Positions 12,001-25,200 of a stretch of 64,000 nt of DNA are shown piece after piece. Below the pieces are notes generated by a model, which did not search any database, had not been told where the DNA came from, and was given only the letters and a program-made list of their open reading frames with translations. The stretch comes from Cercis canadensis (taxonomy: Eukaryota > Streptophyta > Magnoliopsida > Fabales > Fabaceae). Both the position numbers and the translations under genes were made by a program. How positions within the stretch are numbered: the stretch's first letter is position 1; every line of letters begins with the position of its first letter. The stretch spans positions 53,290 to 117,289 of the forward strand of contig QAOA01000580.1 in the NCBI GenBank assembly GCA_003255065.1, written 5' to 3'.

Positions 12001-15000
12001 TAACAGTGGTAATGATGGCATCATTCAGGGGAAGTCCAGTCGTCATTGCTCCAGAAAGATACTAAATGGTAAGTTTACTTTTAACAAAGGTGGCCTTGTC
12101 TGGCAGGGTTCTTATATTCTTATTGGCTGCTTATCCCTGTTTGGTTGAAGCTTGTCTTTATTTAGTTTTCAGGCTAGATTCATATTTATTTTATGGGCTG
12201 CGTGTTCCTTTTTGCAGTAACCAACAAAGTATCCAAGCAAAAAAGGAAGCATCTAGTGGATGGTGTACCATCCTTACATCCTGCAAAGGTTTTGAAAATT
12301 GCCAATGATGGTGTGAAGCTGGGTGCTGGCAGACAGGTTACCATGGCAAAAATGCATGCTGCTAAATCAAAGTCATTTAGTTTATGTCCTAGATCTGATG
12401 GGTGTGCTAGGACTTCTATTGATGGGTGGGAATGGCGTCAATGGTCTCTAAATGCCAGTCCCACTGATAGAGCACGTGTCAGGGGGATCCCTTCTGTTCG
12501 ATCCAAGTGTGTAGATTCTGATAGTAATTTGTCTCAATGGTCGAATGGTAAGGGTCTTTCTGCCAGAACAAATAGGGTGAAATTGCGTAATCTTCTTGCT
12601 GCTGCAGAGGGTGCCGATCTTCTGAAAGCTACTCAATTGAAGGTGTGGAAGAACAAATGTTTACTTGGAGATCAATATTTAGTGCATATGAATAGATTGA
12701 ATTTCAAGTATTTGTTTCTCCTTTTCCAGGCTAGGAAAAAGCGGTTACGTTTTCAGCGGAGCAAGATACATGACTGGGGCCTTGTTGCCTTGGAGCCAAT
12801 AGAGGCTGAGGACTTTGTTATCGAATATATTGGAGAATTAATTCGTCCTCAGGTATTTAACATACAGCTATTCGTGCAAAGACACAGACACCAAGGCTTT
12901 ACCATGTTAACTTATTTTTACAAAGTGAATTTTGGATTAAAAAAATCTTATTTATAACAGCTAAACATGAGTTCAGTCAGTTTGACAAAGAATAAGTATA
13001 TAGTGTTTCCAAGGTTTTTAGAATTTAAAATATAGATGGGTTTTTTTGATTGTATATTTCATATCCAAATAAGATTATATTTTATGTACAAGATTTTTCT
13101 ACAACCTTCAATCCAGCAGTTGGTATCCTTCAAAACCAATCCTCACTACATATGTACAATAAGTTATACCAACTTTCTTAATTATTAATTTCTATTCATG
13201 CAAGTGCTCTTTCATTAGACCAATTGACTGGTATTCTTTTTGGTATCTCCCAGATATCTGATATACGTGAACGTCTGTACGAGAAGATGGGAATTGGAAG
13301 CAGTTACCTTTTTAGGCTTGACGATGGTTATGTGGTTAGTACAGATAAATTATTGCTGTTTAGATTTTTACCTGAAGTATTATTTACCTTGCTTGTCCAT
13401 GGTGCTTTAAAATATACAAGTATGGTGTCATAATTCCTAGGTGTGTCCTTTCTATTGGAAGAGGATTTTTTTTATTTTTTATTTTTAAAAAAAAGAGGAG
13501 TTTTGGGAATTTTGGCAGGAATAAGGAGGGAAAGGTTTTATGGAAGCTTGCTGTCTGCTGTCCTTTGGTGATTTTAGTTGGAGCTTTCAGGATTTCCTTT
13601 CAGCCAGTAGGTCTTTTATGGGATGGCGTTGTTTTTGTGGTCTCTCACTGGGTTCATCCTATAATTTTCTTTAGGAGAAGTGTTTTAAGAACTGGACTAG
13701 ACCAGACGGTCCAATTGTTTCAATCATCACCCGGTTATATAAGTGGTCCGGGTTAGACCCTTAAACCATTTTTATAGTTGAACCACCTTGAACCGTACAG
13801 ATCAGTGAGAACTGGTGAACTAGCACCAGTTCGGTATGGCCTGCACTACTGCCATTTTAAAATGGCACGGAAGAGGGAACACATTACCAGAGCTGGTTCG
13901 AACCCAGTGTGTAGAGACTCTGGCAAACAAGATTACTACTCTGCCAACTTAGATTTCATTACAAGTCCTACATTTTTTATGTTATTGTATCTTTCTTTTC
14001 ACTTATGGCATCATAACATACATTATGGTGTGTATACTTTCATTTCATAATCTATTACTTTATAATTTATAATAATTTATATTGGTGTAGTACAGTAGGT
14101 TAATTGAATATTTATATCTATTTATATTTGTATGTATATCATATAAATTATAATTATGGTGTTATCTGTTTCGACCAACAGTCCAACTGGTTGATCCAGG
14201 ACTCGCCCTCCTTTCCAGTTTGCTGTCCAGTCTGTTTTTCTAAACATTTTGTAGGGGTGTCTCCTGAAAATGGGATTGAAAGGTTTATTTATCTATTTAT
14301 ATTATGAATTTGCTGTTTTACACTTTTCTAAGGAGGTTGTCTTATCTCCTCTTTATATTTACTCCTCCTCTCTTCTATCTGAGATTTCCAGGTCTCCCAA
14401 TCTTGGTATTGATATGTCATTTCTGGTTTTCTGCTCTTGAAAACAGAATGAAGTTGAAGAGCTGAATTCTAGTTATAGAGTTCATCCTTGTGCATTGTGG
14501 TGTTGTCAATATTTCTATGATTGAGACATCTTGGAAAGTTTTGGCAATAACTATGGAAACTATATGTATTTGTTTATTCTGCCCCAATGTATTGACCATT
14601 TTCATCACCTGAATGTGTGTAGGTTGATGCTACAAAGAGAGGTGGGATTGCAAGATTCATAAACCATTCTTGTGAGGTACATTTGTAGTATTCTCTTTTG
14701 AATTGAATATGCGAGCATGCTGGTTATAATCACAATTTCATGTCTGACCTCATGGAAATTTGCAGCCTAATTGCTACACAAAGGTTATATCTGTTGAGGG
14801 TCAAAAGAAAATTTTCATATATGCAAAACGGCATATAGCTGCTGGTGAAGAAATCACATACAATTATAAGTTCCCTTTGGAGGAAAAAAAGATTCCCTGC
14901 AATTGTGGTTCCAGAAAGTAAGATTATGAGATTTACATTTGTTTGCCTATCCATTTCTGTGGTTTTCTTGGCATCATTACTACTGATTTGAATTGCTTTG

Positions 15001-15874
15001 CTATAAATTAAGAAATGCTACCCTAGAAGCATGGATATGTGCGTTTTGGTGCCATACTATTGTTAAATGCATATGCTTATGGAATATGCAGGGCCATGTA
15101 TCTTTTTTTCCCCTCCCAAATCATTTCAGATATAATGCCGAAACATGCTGAGATGGGTCCGAAACATTTGAGCTTGTTATATGTTATTATTTTTTGGAAT
15201 GAACATATAAATATATTAAATTTTATACATTAACACTTAAATTTAAAGTACCCCCCACCTTACCTGTATCCTAGATTTTTCAAAATGGTTGTATCCCTGT
15301 ATCATGATGATACTTGTGCCCATATCCATGCAATATAAAATACTACATAGTTTTTCATGGGTTATAAGTTATAACCCTGTTTGACTACTGCATGTTTCTT
15401 AGTGCCATCTCTTTTCTTTTTATCATTTGGGTTTTGAGTCCTACCAATATGCTTCCATATGTTATAAAACATTATCATTTAAGCCTCCCAATTGTATTTT
15501 CCATTAAGTTTTGATAGATTAAATAGATTTAATACTATTCCATTGAAGCATGACAGGCTTCCATAATTTTAGTTAATATTTAATGGAAACTACTGCTGAG
15601 CAAATCAACTGAAACATTGGATAGCACGGGGTGTTAAAGTGAATACAGGCCTTATCACAAGGCATTAAACAAAATTTATCAGAGAATATCTTTAAGTTCA
15701 TCATATATCAGTAAGATGTCATTCTTGCATGTGTATGTCATGCTTTTCTTATCAAGAAACACCCTCTATTGTTAAGTTTTAATTGTGTCTACAATTTATT
15801 AGCTATAAATGTCTATAAAAAATATCTTGTCACTTTTGTTCTTTGCATGCAGATGTCATGGATCATTGAATTAG
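6075..15874 (+). CDS. ATXR7: Histone H3K4 methyltransferase of the ATXR7/SDG25 type (SET domain)
   Basis: Nuclear SET-domain enzyme. In Arabidopsis the family member methylates H3K4 and supports FLC expression. Coding exons: 6075-6247 (or ending 6232), 6848-7448, 7510-7650, 9599-9919, 10002-10343, 10413-10727, 10812-11270, 11402-11825, 11916-12068, 12218-12642, 12730-12852, 13254-13334, 14623-14676, 14766-14917, 15853-15874. All junctions keep frame and give about 1,261 aa, somewhat shorter than the Arabidopsis protein. A GYF-like module lies near residues 117-165 (GWMYVNEHG then CGPY), and exon 3 resembles a second one ([13 protein letters not shown]). The WRKRKLW block in exon 5 is typical of the family. 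SET occupies about 1127-1240 ([26 protein letters not shown]) and post-SET CNCGSRKCHGSLN ends the protein. The start ATG at 6075 is the first in the exon opening at 6042; a non-coding exon ends at about 5468. Exon 1 has two in-phase donors. Confidence 0.93.
6659..6812. mobile_element. Small MITE-like insertion in ATXR7 intron 1
   Basis: Inverted ends of about 20-25 bp: GTGTGTTTGATACAAGG at left, and GCTGTGTTTGGTATG when the right end is reverse complemented. They enclose about 100 bp with poly-T and C/G-run sequence. Ends of the form GTGTTTGG are common in plant hAT-type MITEs. No clear target duplication was found, so borders are approximate. Confidence 0.45.
8636..8803. repeat. Direct duplication, period 95 bp, GGT-rich, in ATXR7 intron 3
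   Basis: Two copies begin GCTGTTGATGATATTGGC (8636) and GCCGTTGATGATATTGGC (8731), each followed by a GTGGTGGAGGAGG purine run; a poly-T and poly-G run separates them. They lie in the 1.95-kb third intron. The open frames here are low-complexity Gly/Val/Met translations with no coding signal. Confidence 0.75.
13677..14252. mobile_element. Degenerate hAT-like non-autonomous element in ATXR7 intron 12
   Basis: The left end AGTGTTTTAAGAACTGGAC and the reverse complement of the right end (AATGTTTAGAAAAACAGAC) form an imperfect terminal inverted repeat. Inside is the pattern of repeated GGTCC, GGTT and GAACC motifs seen in a very common eudicot hAT-type MITE family. No 8-bp target duplication could be confirmed, so the call rests on the ends and internal motif pattern. 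Confidence 0.4.
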
Positions 15875-17142
15875 GGAGTGATTTGAGTCTCCAATCCTGG
15901 TATGCAAATATTGCTTATGGTGACTTTTATTGTTTAAGAGCTCCTCTCTCACTAGTTCAATGTTATTGTAGGTCATGCTTTTCAGGCTCAACCATTACAT
16001 TGTTGTATGAACAAGTTTTTTGCTGGAGGTATGCACTCTTCTCCTGCACAATAGTGCTTGGTGGTATCTTTTCAGTGTTGTTGACTTCATTATATGCTTC
16101 TGCAGGCTATTCAGAATGCATGTGCATGTATTGTTGATTCTAGTAGCAGTTCATCATTCTCTATATTTGATTCAAATCTTTAGCTTTCTGTTGACTGATT
16201 AATGGGTGTGATGGCTTTAACAATTTTTTTTCCAATCTTTTATGGGGATGGGGATAGTAGAGATGGTTAATCATGTCTGAAGTCTCTCTTTCCTCCTGTC
16301 TCTTCACAATATTTTTATCCTTTTTGGACTTTTACTCTTGTTTGATTAAGTGAATTCAACTCACAACACTTGTGCATACGTTAATAAATGTTTGGTAGCT
16401 GCAGTTGATCATAAAGGATGTGTTCTTATGATTGGCAAGTAGTTAATATGCTTTGTAATGGCAATGCAATTTTCCTCTTTGCAGGATGATACTTCGAGAG
16501 GATTTGGACATGATACCCTGAAGATTTGAACATCATTTGTCAGTGTTCCATGTTTCACCAGACATTAAATTGGATGGGTTGCAGGAGTTGTTGCACTTAT
16601 GACCATACCCTGTATGTTTCCACTCTGGAGATTCATATTCGTTATTTGGTGTGCATGAGGTTTACTCTACAAATATTTTATTAATTTGAATGTTAGGAAT
16701 AAAATACAAAGCAAAACATGAATGAAGGAGAATGCTTCATGGATGCAAAAATGCAGTTTTTTCTTTAAAAAGAATTATATTTGTAGAGACTTAATGGCTT
16801 TACCTTGTGATATATGTGTCCTCTTACCTTCATTTGGGGTTTGTTTGGTTTCTGCACCATACTCTTTACCAACTTGCATTGTGGTTTAAGCTATCCCGGA
16901 TCTCTTGACTTTTGGCATCTCTTTTAGAGGCCTTCTAACTGCTGTACTTCTCATGATCATGAATAAAATTGTTTACCAATGATAAAATTGGCTTTGCATA
17001 ATTCAGAAAGTCCTGCTCAGCATATATTTTATTTATACTGGTGGTAGTGGGGTGCTTATCTACTTCCCTTTGAAGTTCTGCTACCTTGACATGGCCATAA
17101 TTGCTTATTCTTAAGTATTTCAATGTGAATTCTGAAACATAT
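15875..17142 (+). other. ATXR7 3' flank, probably including a long or spliced 3' UTR
   Basis: No coding sequence is supported. An acceptor-like TTTGCAG at about 16479-16485 is followed by exon-like sequence, so the 3' UTR may be spliced. The open frames here are short, overlapping and AT-driven. Confidence 0.35.
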
Positions 17143-17344
17143 TGTTAGAATTAATTAGCTAATATTTCCCATGTAGCTAATTCCCATTCTGTTGTTTCCC
17201 ACATAGCTATAGTTTCTAAGTGATTAGTTCCTATGTAAATTATGTTCCCTATGTAATTGTTTTTCATGCTGTTATTTATTGTATAGCATATATAAATAAG
17301 AGAAGTGAGATCCTACTCTCACAACACTTTCAGCCAATCTCACA
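17143..17344 (+). repeat. 5' LTR of the copia element
   Basis: This 202-bp direct repeat starts TGTTAGAATTAATTAGC and ends CCAATCTCACA, with a TATA-like ATATATAAATAAG near its 3' end. It is 97.5% identical to the 3' LTR and abuts the primer-binding site. Confidence 0.97.
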
Positions 17345-20300
17345 TGGTATCAGAGCAATTTCTGTGAGAAATTTCTCTTTCTCTTTCCCGCTGTGTTTCC
17401 TCCAGCGGTGTCTCTTCCTTTTCTGCTGTGCTCTACTTCCAGCAGTCCTTTTATTAAAGTTTTAGTGGCTGTGTTCCAATCCAGCTGCCCTAAGGTTCAT
17501 ATTTTGGAAATCCAGCATCACCATCAATCTCAGAAAGTTCTGAACGGCCTAATCCCTGAAGCTCGCCACCATCTGCCACCCCACGCGCCTCCCGAATCTC
17601 TGCGCGTGGTTCCCACGTGCCGCCCACTATCCCGGCGCGTGATGGCGCGTAAAATTGCCAGTTGTGGTGAATTTTTCCAGTTTGTCTCCTCAGCGTGTTT
17701 GCAATCTATTCCCAGCTCCGTTCTAACATTATCATACCTATTAGTTATTATTTTAGATCTGTTTCTTTCCTTAAGTAAGTTTCTTCCTAATTTTTATATA
17801 CCAGCATGGCTACTTCAAGCTTTGGGCAATCAATTCTTAGTTTCTCCTCCACTCCTGTCATTTCCTCTGAGAAACTGACTGGTTCAGCCAACTATCTGTC
17901 ATGGTCAGCTTCTGTGGAATTGTGGTTTCAAGGACAGGGCTATGACTACCACTTGATGACACAAGCTCAGGATATTCCTGAAAAAGATCAGCCAAGGTGG
18001 AAGCAGATTGATGCCTACCTCTGCAATGTCCGATGGCAAAGCATCAATCGTTCCATCATTGGTCAATACCGGCCCTATCGTACATGTTATGAAATTTGGA
18101 ACAAAGCTAAGAAGCTGTACTCCAATGATATCAACCACCTTTATACCATTGTTTCCAGAATGAAGACCATCAAGAAACAAAATCTGGACATGCAAACATA
18201 TTTGGGATAGATTGGGACACTTATGCAAGAATTCAAGGCGTTGATGCTCTTCTCTGCTGATATTGCCAAACAAGAGGAGCAATGTGGAAAATTCTTTATG
18301 GTGCTTGCTCTTGCTGGACTACCTCCCGAATTGGACTCAGTTCGTAATCAAATACTAGCAAGCCCTATCATTCCTAGCATGGACTCTATGTTTGAACAGT
18401 TGATTCGTGTTTCAGCTCCGACAAGTGTTTCTGAGGTTACTCCTACTATTGATTTTGCCATCTTAGCTTCCTAGGCAAACCATAGATCTGACCATCGAAG
18501 AAGTCGTGGTGGGGGTCGTCATGACCAACGTTCCCGCCATCGGGAACGTCCCTATTGCACTTACTGCCATAAGCTGGGCCATACTGTGGATCACCGCTTT
18601 ACCCTCAGAGATAAAACCAAGTCTGCTAACACCGCTCAATCTGGTTAACCTAGATCTTCTGGCAACATGTTTGTATCTGCTGTTGAATACAATGAGTTCC
18701 TAAAATTTCGAGAGACTCAGCAATCAAGCTTTTCCACTTCCCCCATTGCTTAGACTAGTAATCCTATTGCTTGCCTCTGCCAGTCGTCTTCCCTTGGGCC
18801 TTGGGTTATTGATTCTAGTGCTTCCGATCATATGTCTGGTAACAAAAATTTATTTTCTACCCTTACTTATTTTGATTCTTTATCTTTTGTTACCCTAGCT
18901 AATGGCTCAAATAGTAAAGTCAAAGGCATTGGACAAGCAAAGCCTCTTCCTACTTTGTCCTTGAATTCCGTTCTATTTGTACCTAGCTGCCCTTTAAATT
19001 TGATCTCTGTTAGCAAATTAACCCAAACCCTGCCTTATTCTATCACCTTTGTTGCTAACTCAGTTCTTGTGCAGGATCGGAGCACTGGACAGACGATTGG
19101 AGTAGGACGTGAATCTCGTGGGCTATACTATCTCCTTCCACCACAGTCTCCTATTGCCTGTTTTGTAGTTGACTCACCTGAACTTCTTCATCATCGTTTA
19201 GGACACCCTAACCTACAAAAACTATAGAAGATGGTACCTACTCTTTCCCGTGTTTCTAATTTAGAATGTGAATCCTGTCAGTTAGGAAAATATGTACGTA
19301 GTTCATTTCCTAATCGTATTAATAAACAAGCAAACTTTGCTTTTGAATTGATACATTCTAATGTCTGGGGTCCGAGTCAAATAAGTTCAACCTTGGGTTA
19401 CCGTTACTTTGTCACTTTTATTGATGATTTCTCTTGATGTACTTGGCTATTCCTAATGAAACATCGTTCAGAATTATTTTCTATTTTTCAAACTTTTTGT
19501 TCTGAGGTTAAAACCCAATTTGGTGTCACCATCCGCACCTTACGGAGTGACAATGCAAGAGAATATTTTTCTACTTCCTTCCAATCTTTTATGATTTCCC
19601 AGGGTATTCTTCATCAGTCATCTTGTGCTCATACCCCTTAACAAAATGGAGTGGCTGAGCGGAAAAATAGACATTTGATTGAGACAGCTCGCACACTCTT
19701 CTTCTTCATCACAATGTCCCATTCCGTTTTTGGGGCGATGCTGTCCTCACTTCTTGTTATTTGATCAATCGGATGTCATCCTCAGTCTTGCACAATCAGG
19801 TACCACATTGCATATTGTTTTCTAATCAACCACTTTACTCTCTTCCTCTTCGTGTCTTTGGTTGCACATGCTTTGTCAATAATCTCAATCCAGGAAAAGA
19901 TAAACTACAAGCTAAATCTCTCAAGTGTGTCTTTCTGGGTTATTCCCGCTTGCAAAAAGGTTATCGATGTTTTTCTCCTGACCTTCACCATTAGATCACT
20001 TCTTCTCATGTCACCTTCTTTGAGATGACTTCCTTTTTCTCCTCTAAGGAACAGCCTAACATTGGTAATGTCCTACCTCTTTCTTTTGCTAGCCCATTAC
20101 CCCCAACTGAAACTTCCTTAGACTTGGCACCTTCTACGCCTGAGCTTGGGATGACTCCAGCACCTCATACCCTCACTTATCATCGTCAAGCTCGTCCAAT
20201 CCCAACTGTCAATTCTGTTCTTGATGTTGCTCCTATCCCTGAAATTGCCCTAACCGCTCTTGAATCAGCTGCTACTACTCACCTTGTTGCCAACCCACTA

Positions 20301-22005
20301 GACTCATCTTCTACTCCAGTTGTCTCTACTGCTCCAGTTTCTAACTTGGATTGTCCTATTGCTGAGCGTAAAGGTATCCGTTCCATTCGCAATCCCTACC
20401 CTATTTATAATTTTGTCAGTTATCATCATTTATCTCCACAATATTCTGCTTTTGTTTCATCTTTTTCCTCTGTCCCTACTTCTAAAACTACAGGAGAAAC
20501 TCTCTCTCACCCAGGATGGCGTCAGGCTATGCTGGATGAAATGGCTGCTTTGGATTCTAATGGTACTTGGGACTTGGTTCCTCTTCCTCCTGGCAAGACA
20601 ACGGTTGGCTGCCGATGGGTTTACACTTTCAAGGTCGGCCCTAATGGCCAAATTGATCATCTCAAGGCTCGACTTGTTGCCAAGGGTTACATCCAGATTT
20701 ATGGTCTTGACTATAGTGACACTTTCTCTCCTGTAGCCAAGATGACTTTTGTTCTCCTGTTGCTTGCCGTGGCTGCCATTCATCACTGGCCTTTATATCA
20801 ATTGGACATAAAAAATGCCTTTCTCCATGGCGAATTACAGGAAGAAGTCTATATGGAGCAACCACATGGGTTTGTTTCTTAGGGCCAGTCTGGGTTGGTT
20901 TGTCGCTGACGTCAATCTCTCGATGGCCTTAAACAATCTCCATGTGCTTGGTTTGGGAGATTTAGTGCAGTTGTTCAGGCTTTTGGGATGATTCGGAGTC
21001 AAGTTGATCATACCATCTTCCATCATCATTCATCTCCTCACCAATGCATTTATCTTATTGTCTATGTGGATGATATCGTCATTATAGGAAATGACCAAGA
21101 TGGCATACAGAGGCTTAAGCAACATTTATTTCAACATTTTCAAACAAAGGATTTGGGTAAACTTAAATATTTCCTTGGAATAGAAGTTGCTCAATCGCAT
21201 AAAGGGGTTGCCATCTCTCAACGAAAGTATGCCTTAGACATTTTGAAGGAAACAGGCATGGTAAATTGTAAACCTATTGATACTCTAATGGACCCGAATG
21301 TCAAGCTTCTACCTAATCAGGGGGAGCCTTTAGCCAATCCAAGCAGATACCAAAGACTTGTTGGAAAGCTCAACTATCTTATAGTGACACGACTTGATAT
21401 TGCCTTTGCAATGAGTGTAGTTAGTCAGTTCTTGAGCTCTCCATGTGATAGTCATTGGGATGTTGTGATTCGGATTTTAAGATACATCAAACAGACACTT
21501 GGATAAGGGCTTTTGTATGAAAACAAAAGACACACCTAGGTAGTTGGCTATTCTGATGCAGACTGGGCCAGGATGTCCAATAGATAGACGATCAACTACT
21601 GGGTATTGTGTTCTTATTGGAGGGAACCTAGTGTCATGGAAAAGTAAGAAGCAACCAGTTGTTGCTCGATCTAGTGCTGAGGCAGAGTATCGAGCTATGG
21701 CTAAAACAACATGTGAGCTCATTTGGATGAAACAATTATTACAGGAATTAAGATGAATGAAGGTTGACCAAATGCAGCTCTTTACATTGCTTCTAATCCG
21801 GTATTCCATGAAAGGACTAAACATATAGAAATTGATTGTCATTTCGTAAGAGAGAAGATATTATCAGGTGATATCACTACTGGTTTTGTTAAGTCAAATG
21901 ATCAGTTAGTTGATATACTTATGAAGTCTCTCAGAGGTCCTCGGATTAGCTATATTTGTGACAAGTTGGGCACATATAATATGTATGAGCCAGCTTGAGG
22001 GGGAG

Positions 22006-22207
22006 TGTTAGAATTAATTAGCTAATATTTCCCATGTAGCTAATTCCCATTCTGTTGTTTCCCACATAGCTATAGTTTCTATGTGATTAGTTCCTATGTA
22101 AATTATGTTCCCTATGTAATTGTTTGCCATGCTGTTATTTATTGTACAACATATATAAATAAGAGAAGTGAGATCCTACTCTCACAACACTTTCAGCCAA
22201 TCTCACA
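22006..22207 (+). repeat. 3' LTR of the copia element
   Basis: This 202-bp partner of the 5' LTR follows a GAGGGGGAG polypurine tract and ends TCTCACA, directly followed by the second CATAT target copy. Confidence 0.97.
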
Positions 22208-25200
22208 CATATGATCTCCTCGATTCATCATATCTTTTTTTAAACTAAATTTGGTGTATATTATGTTTTATTGAGTCTAGAAATTGAGTTGCTTGATTTC
22301 CTTTGTATATCAGCTGAGAAAAAGAAAAAGTAGGGTTATACTTGTGATGACTTAGGAGCCTTCTATGCTAAGAGCTTGTTGATGATAATAATGAAAACAA
22401 ATTAAAGACAAACGTTTATTACATGAGTTCTGGGCATTGATTCAAGTATTATGGTGTTTCAGGTTAAGGATCGGCACCATTGATGAAAGGCGAAATGACG
22501 TGATACTGGTGATTTATATCCAATTTGAGTTGCCTCCTCGTTGGAAGATGAAATAACTAACCCGTGTGCATTCTTGTAGACTTTTTGTGGCAGATGAGTT
22601 TCTTCTCTTAGAAGCTGTAAATAGTTGTTTCCTTGCTTATATAATATAATTGGAGGATTATGTTTTTTGGTATAACAGAAACCTGATTCTTTATTATGAA
22701 TAAAAGTTGATGGTGAAACCTGGAATACTAGTGCATGATAGTGAAAATCAGCACACCACAACCTCAAGATACCTCACCTCCCTTCCATTATGATACCCTC
22801 CTTTTACCGTATCTAAAATGCGATGGATTTGTGTTAGTAGTTACGGCTGAATCACTGGTCACTTCCTACCGTTTTATATATCTACAGCAATGATAATAAT
22901 GACGTTCTTTTACAATTGGAAATTGTCAGACATGGATGCCAACCCCTTTTGGACACTTAAATATTCTTGTGCTGCTGAAATTTTGTGAGCTGCATGATGA
23001 AACTATCACTGGTTTTACTTTACTGATATTACATGACGATTGAGCATAGACCAGCAATCATTTTTTGGGACTAAGCCTTAAAAAATCAGTTACTTATCCT
23101 TGGTGTCGGTTCTCATATCTCATCAACAGGAAAAGTGTAAGTGCGACTAAGACCTTGGGCTTGGCTCAAAATAAGAAAAGTGATAATATTTTCAATGAGT
23201 GGATGCCAAATATTTTGCGCACTTTGAAAATTGTGTTGTGGTAAAGCTGATTGGTATGAATCTGTGCAGTGAAGTATACATCATTAAATTTAGTTAACAA
23301 TCGTATTCCCAGTTCTCAACAGATGTAGTTAATTAGTCGTGAGAAAATTTGTAAACTATCTTGAAGAAGCATCTTGTGGGATATTGGGATATTTGATTAG
23401 TGCTCTTTCTCATGCAAGTGCCGTACAATTTCTTAATATTATTGGTGCCTCCTCTTTTATTTATTTTGGTTCCCTCCTTTAATTCCTATTGTTGCAGGAG
23501 TAGCTCCACTAGGAAACGATATTAGTTTGCTGAGTTGGATTGTGCCTACTGGTATGTTTCTCCTTTCCGTCGCTTATCGTTACTGCTGGTGCCGTATGTT
23601 TATTTGTTCTCTTGTGATTGCGGTGAAAGCTTTGCTTTCTTCTGTCCCCAACCCCTCCTGGAATGAGCGTTGGCTGCAAGCGAAAGTATTTCGAAATGTC
23701 AATTTGTGACAAAATGCCCATAAGTTTTACAAATGCCAATCGTGAAACGTATAGGTCTAGTTTCATTCTCTCCATTTTTCTTCTTCCTCTCTGTTGGCGT
23801 AAGCGTCTAGTTTCTTTCTCAATCTTTCTGTTGGGTGGCGGGGGAATAGAGTTTAGATTTCTGATCCTAAAAAGGAACAGTTGGTCCGGCTTTATTTTCT
23901 TGGATTGGCTCCTTAATCCTTATCCAGTTGGAACAATAACTTGTTTTATTAAATTTGTACTGTTCTTTGTGCTGATAGAGTAATGTTATATTTATAACTA
24001 GTTAAGTTTGTATTGATTTACAGTAGCACAATAGACATAATATAAATTTAATTATACCTAGTTAAAACTTTTTTCTGCCAATTCAACAAGTATGAGTTAT
24101 TGTGACTATGAGTGTTGAAATTGTGTAATAAGCATTTCTTTAAACAAAATGGTATTGCCAGAGAGAATAAGGACTGCTTAATCTAAGATGAACTGGAATA
24201 ATTAAATAAAATACATGCAGAATCCGGTCCGACTGGAAACGTTGTCATTCTGAGATGGACAGGCTGTCTTTTTACCAGGTGCATTAAGACATATTTCGAG
24301 AAGCTTAGATGGCTAGAACTGTTACAAAAATCCGTGTCATTTTCTTGGTCAATAAAAGGAAAAAAAAATCCTTCCTCTTGGATATGAGAATAAGCTATTT
24401 GGCTATCTTGGGACTGCCAACTGATTATCTAGTGGAAGTTTGTAGCTTGAGGTTTGGTAAGGGGCTCAAGGGGAAAGGTAGGCTAATTCATTATTTTGCA
24501 GTGCTTTGAAATTGCGCATCTTACCTGCTCTCCTTTTCCTCGAACAGCAATGTTTATGAAATCGCTGATTTTACATTTTTTCAGAATGTGGCTTTGGAAA
24601 TAACTCCACCTGTCTTTCGTGATATAAACAGCCGGTTCCCCAGCCCGGATAAAGGAGGAGGATTGCAAATTTCTGATGATAATTTCATTTGGAATAACGA
24701 ATTCTGTCTGTCATGATATACGTGGTAAGTAGTTATTAAAAATATTTCCCATGGTTGAATGGGTTTATGAACAGAATTCATTAGAATAAAAATTAATTGT
24801 CGGTATTTTATCATTACAATATTCAATTTTATATGGATGAATATGAGGTTAAAATTACACAAGTATATACAGCCCTATTCATTTAGGGATCTTTTAAAAA
24901 ATTTTTAGTCGTAAGTTGGAATTTATATTCTCTTATATATCTCCTAAAAAATATAACTCTATCTTCAAAAACACCGCGCTCATCTAATGTGCATTTGTAT
25001 ACATAGTTAATAGAAGGGCTTATCTATAGATTGTTTTTCTGATTGATATAGATTAAATTTTAATGAGGATCTTGTATTATCAGTAGTTTAATAGCACATG
25101 GGTAGGGGTGTATATATTTTGAGGTGTCTTTCGTTCATTTAATGAGTTTTTATAAATTTGAAAAACGCTTAAAATTTGGGCTTTTGGATAACCAAAAAAC

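Larger units (their letters stand above)
17143..22207 (+). mobile_element. Ty1/copia LTR retrotransposon, decayed, with both LTRs (fossil)
   Basis: A 5-bp target duplication (CATAT, 17138-17142 and 22208-22212) encloses an element of 5,065 bp. Parts: 5' LTR 17143-17344; primer-binding site TGGTATCAGAGC (initiator-Met tRNA type) at 17345-17356; gag region about 17.8-18.5 kb (LTGSANYLSW type); nucleocapsid and protease about 18.5-19.2 kb; integrase about 19.2-20.0 kb; reverse transcriptase about 20.5-21.5 kb (VYVDDIVIIG); RNase H about 21.5-21.9 kb; polypurine tract just before 22006; 3' LTR 22006-22207. The integrase-before-RT order marks it as copia. The coding region is broken in roughly ten places and cannot be autonomous. 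The LTRs differ at 5 of 202 sites (about 2.5%), suggesting insertion one to a few million years ago at usual plant rates. It lies outside the ATXR7 coding region. Confidence 0.95.

Noticed and set aside
13885-13915. GGTTCGAACCC motif, a tRNA-like B box that could mark a tRNA or SINE
   Set aside because: No A box at the right distance, no cloverleaf arms and no poly-A tail; it lies inside the GGTT/GAACC-rich hAT-like repeat that produces such motifs.
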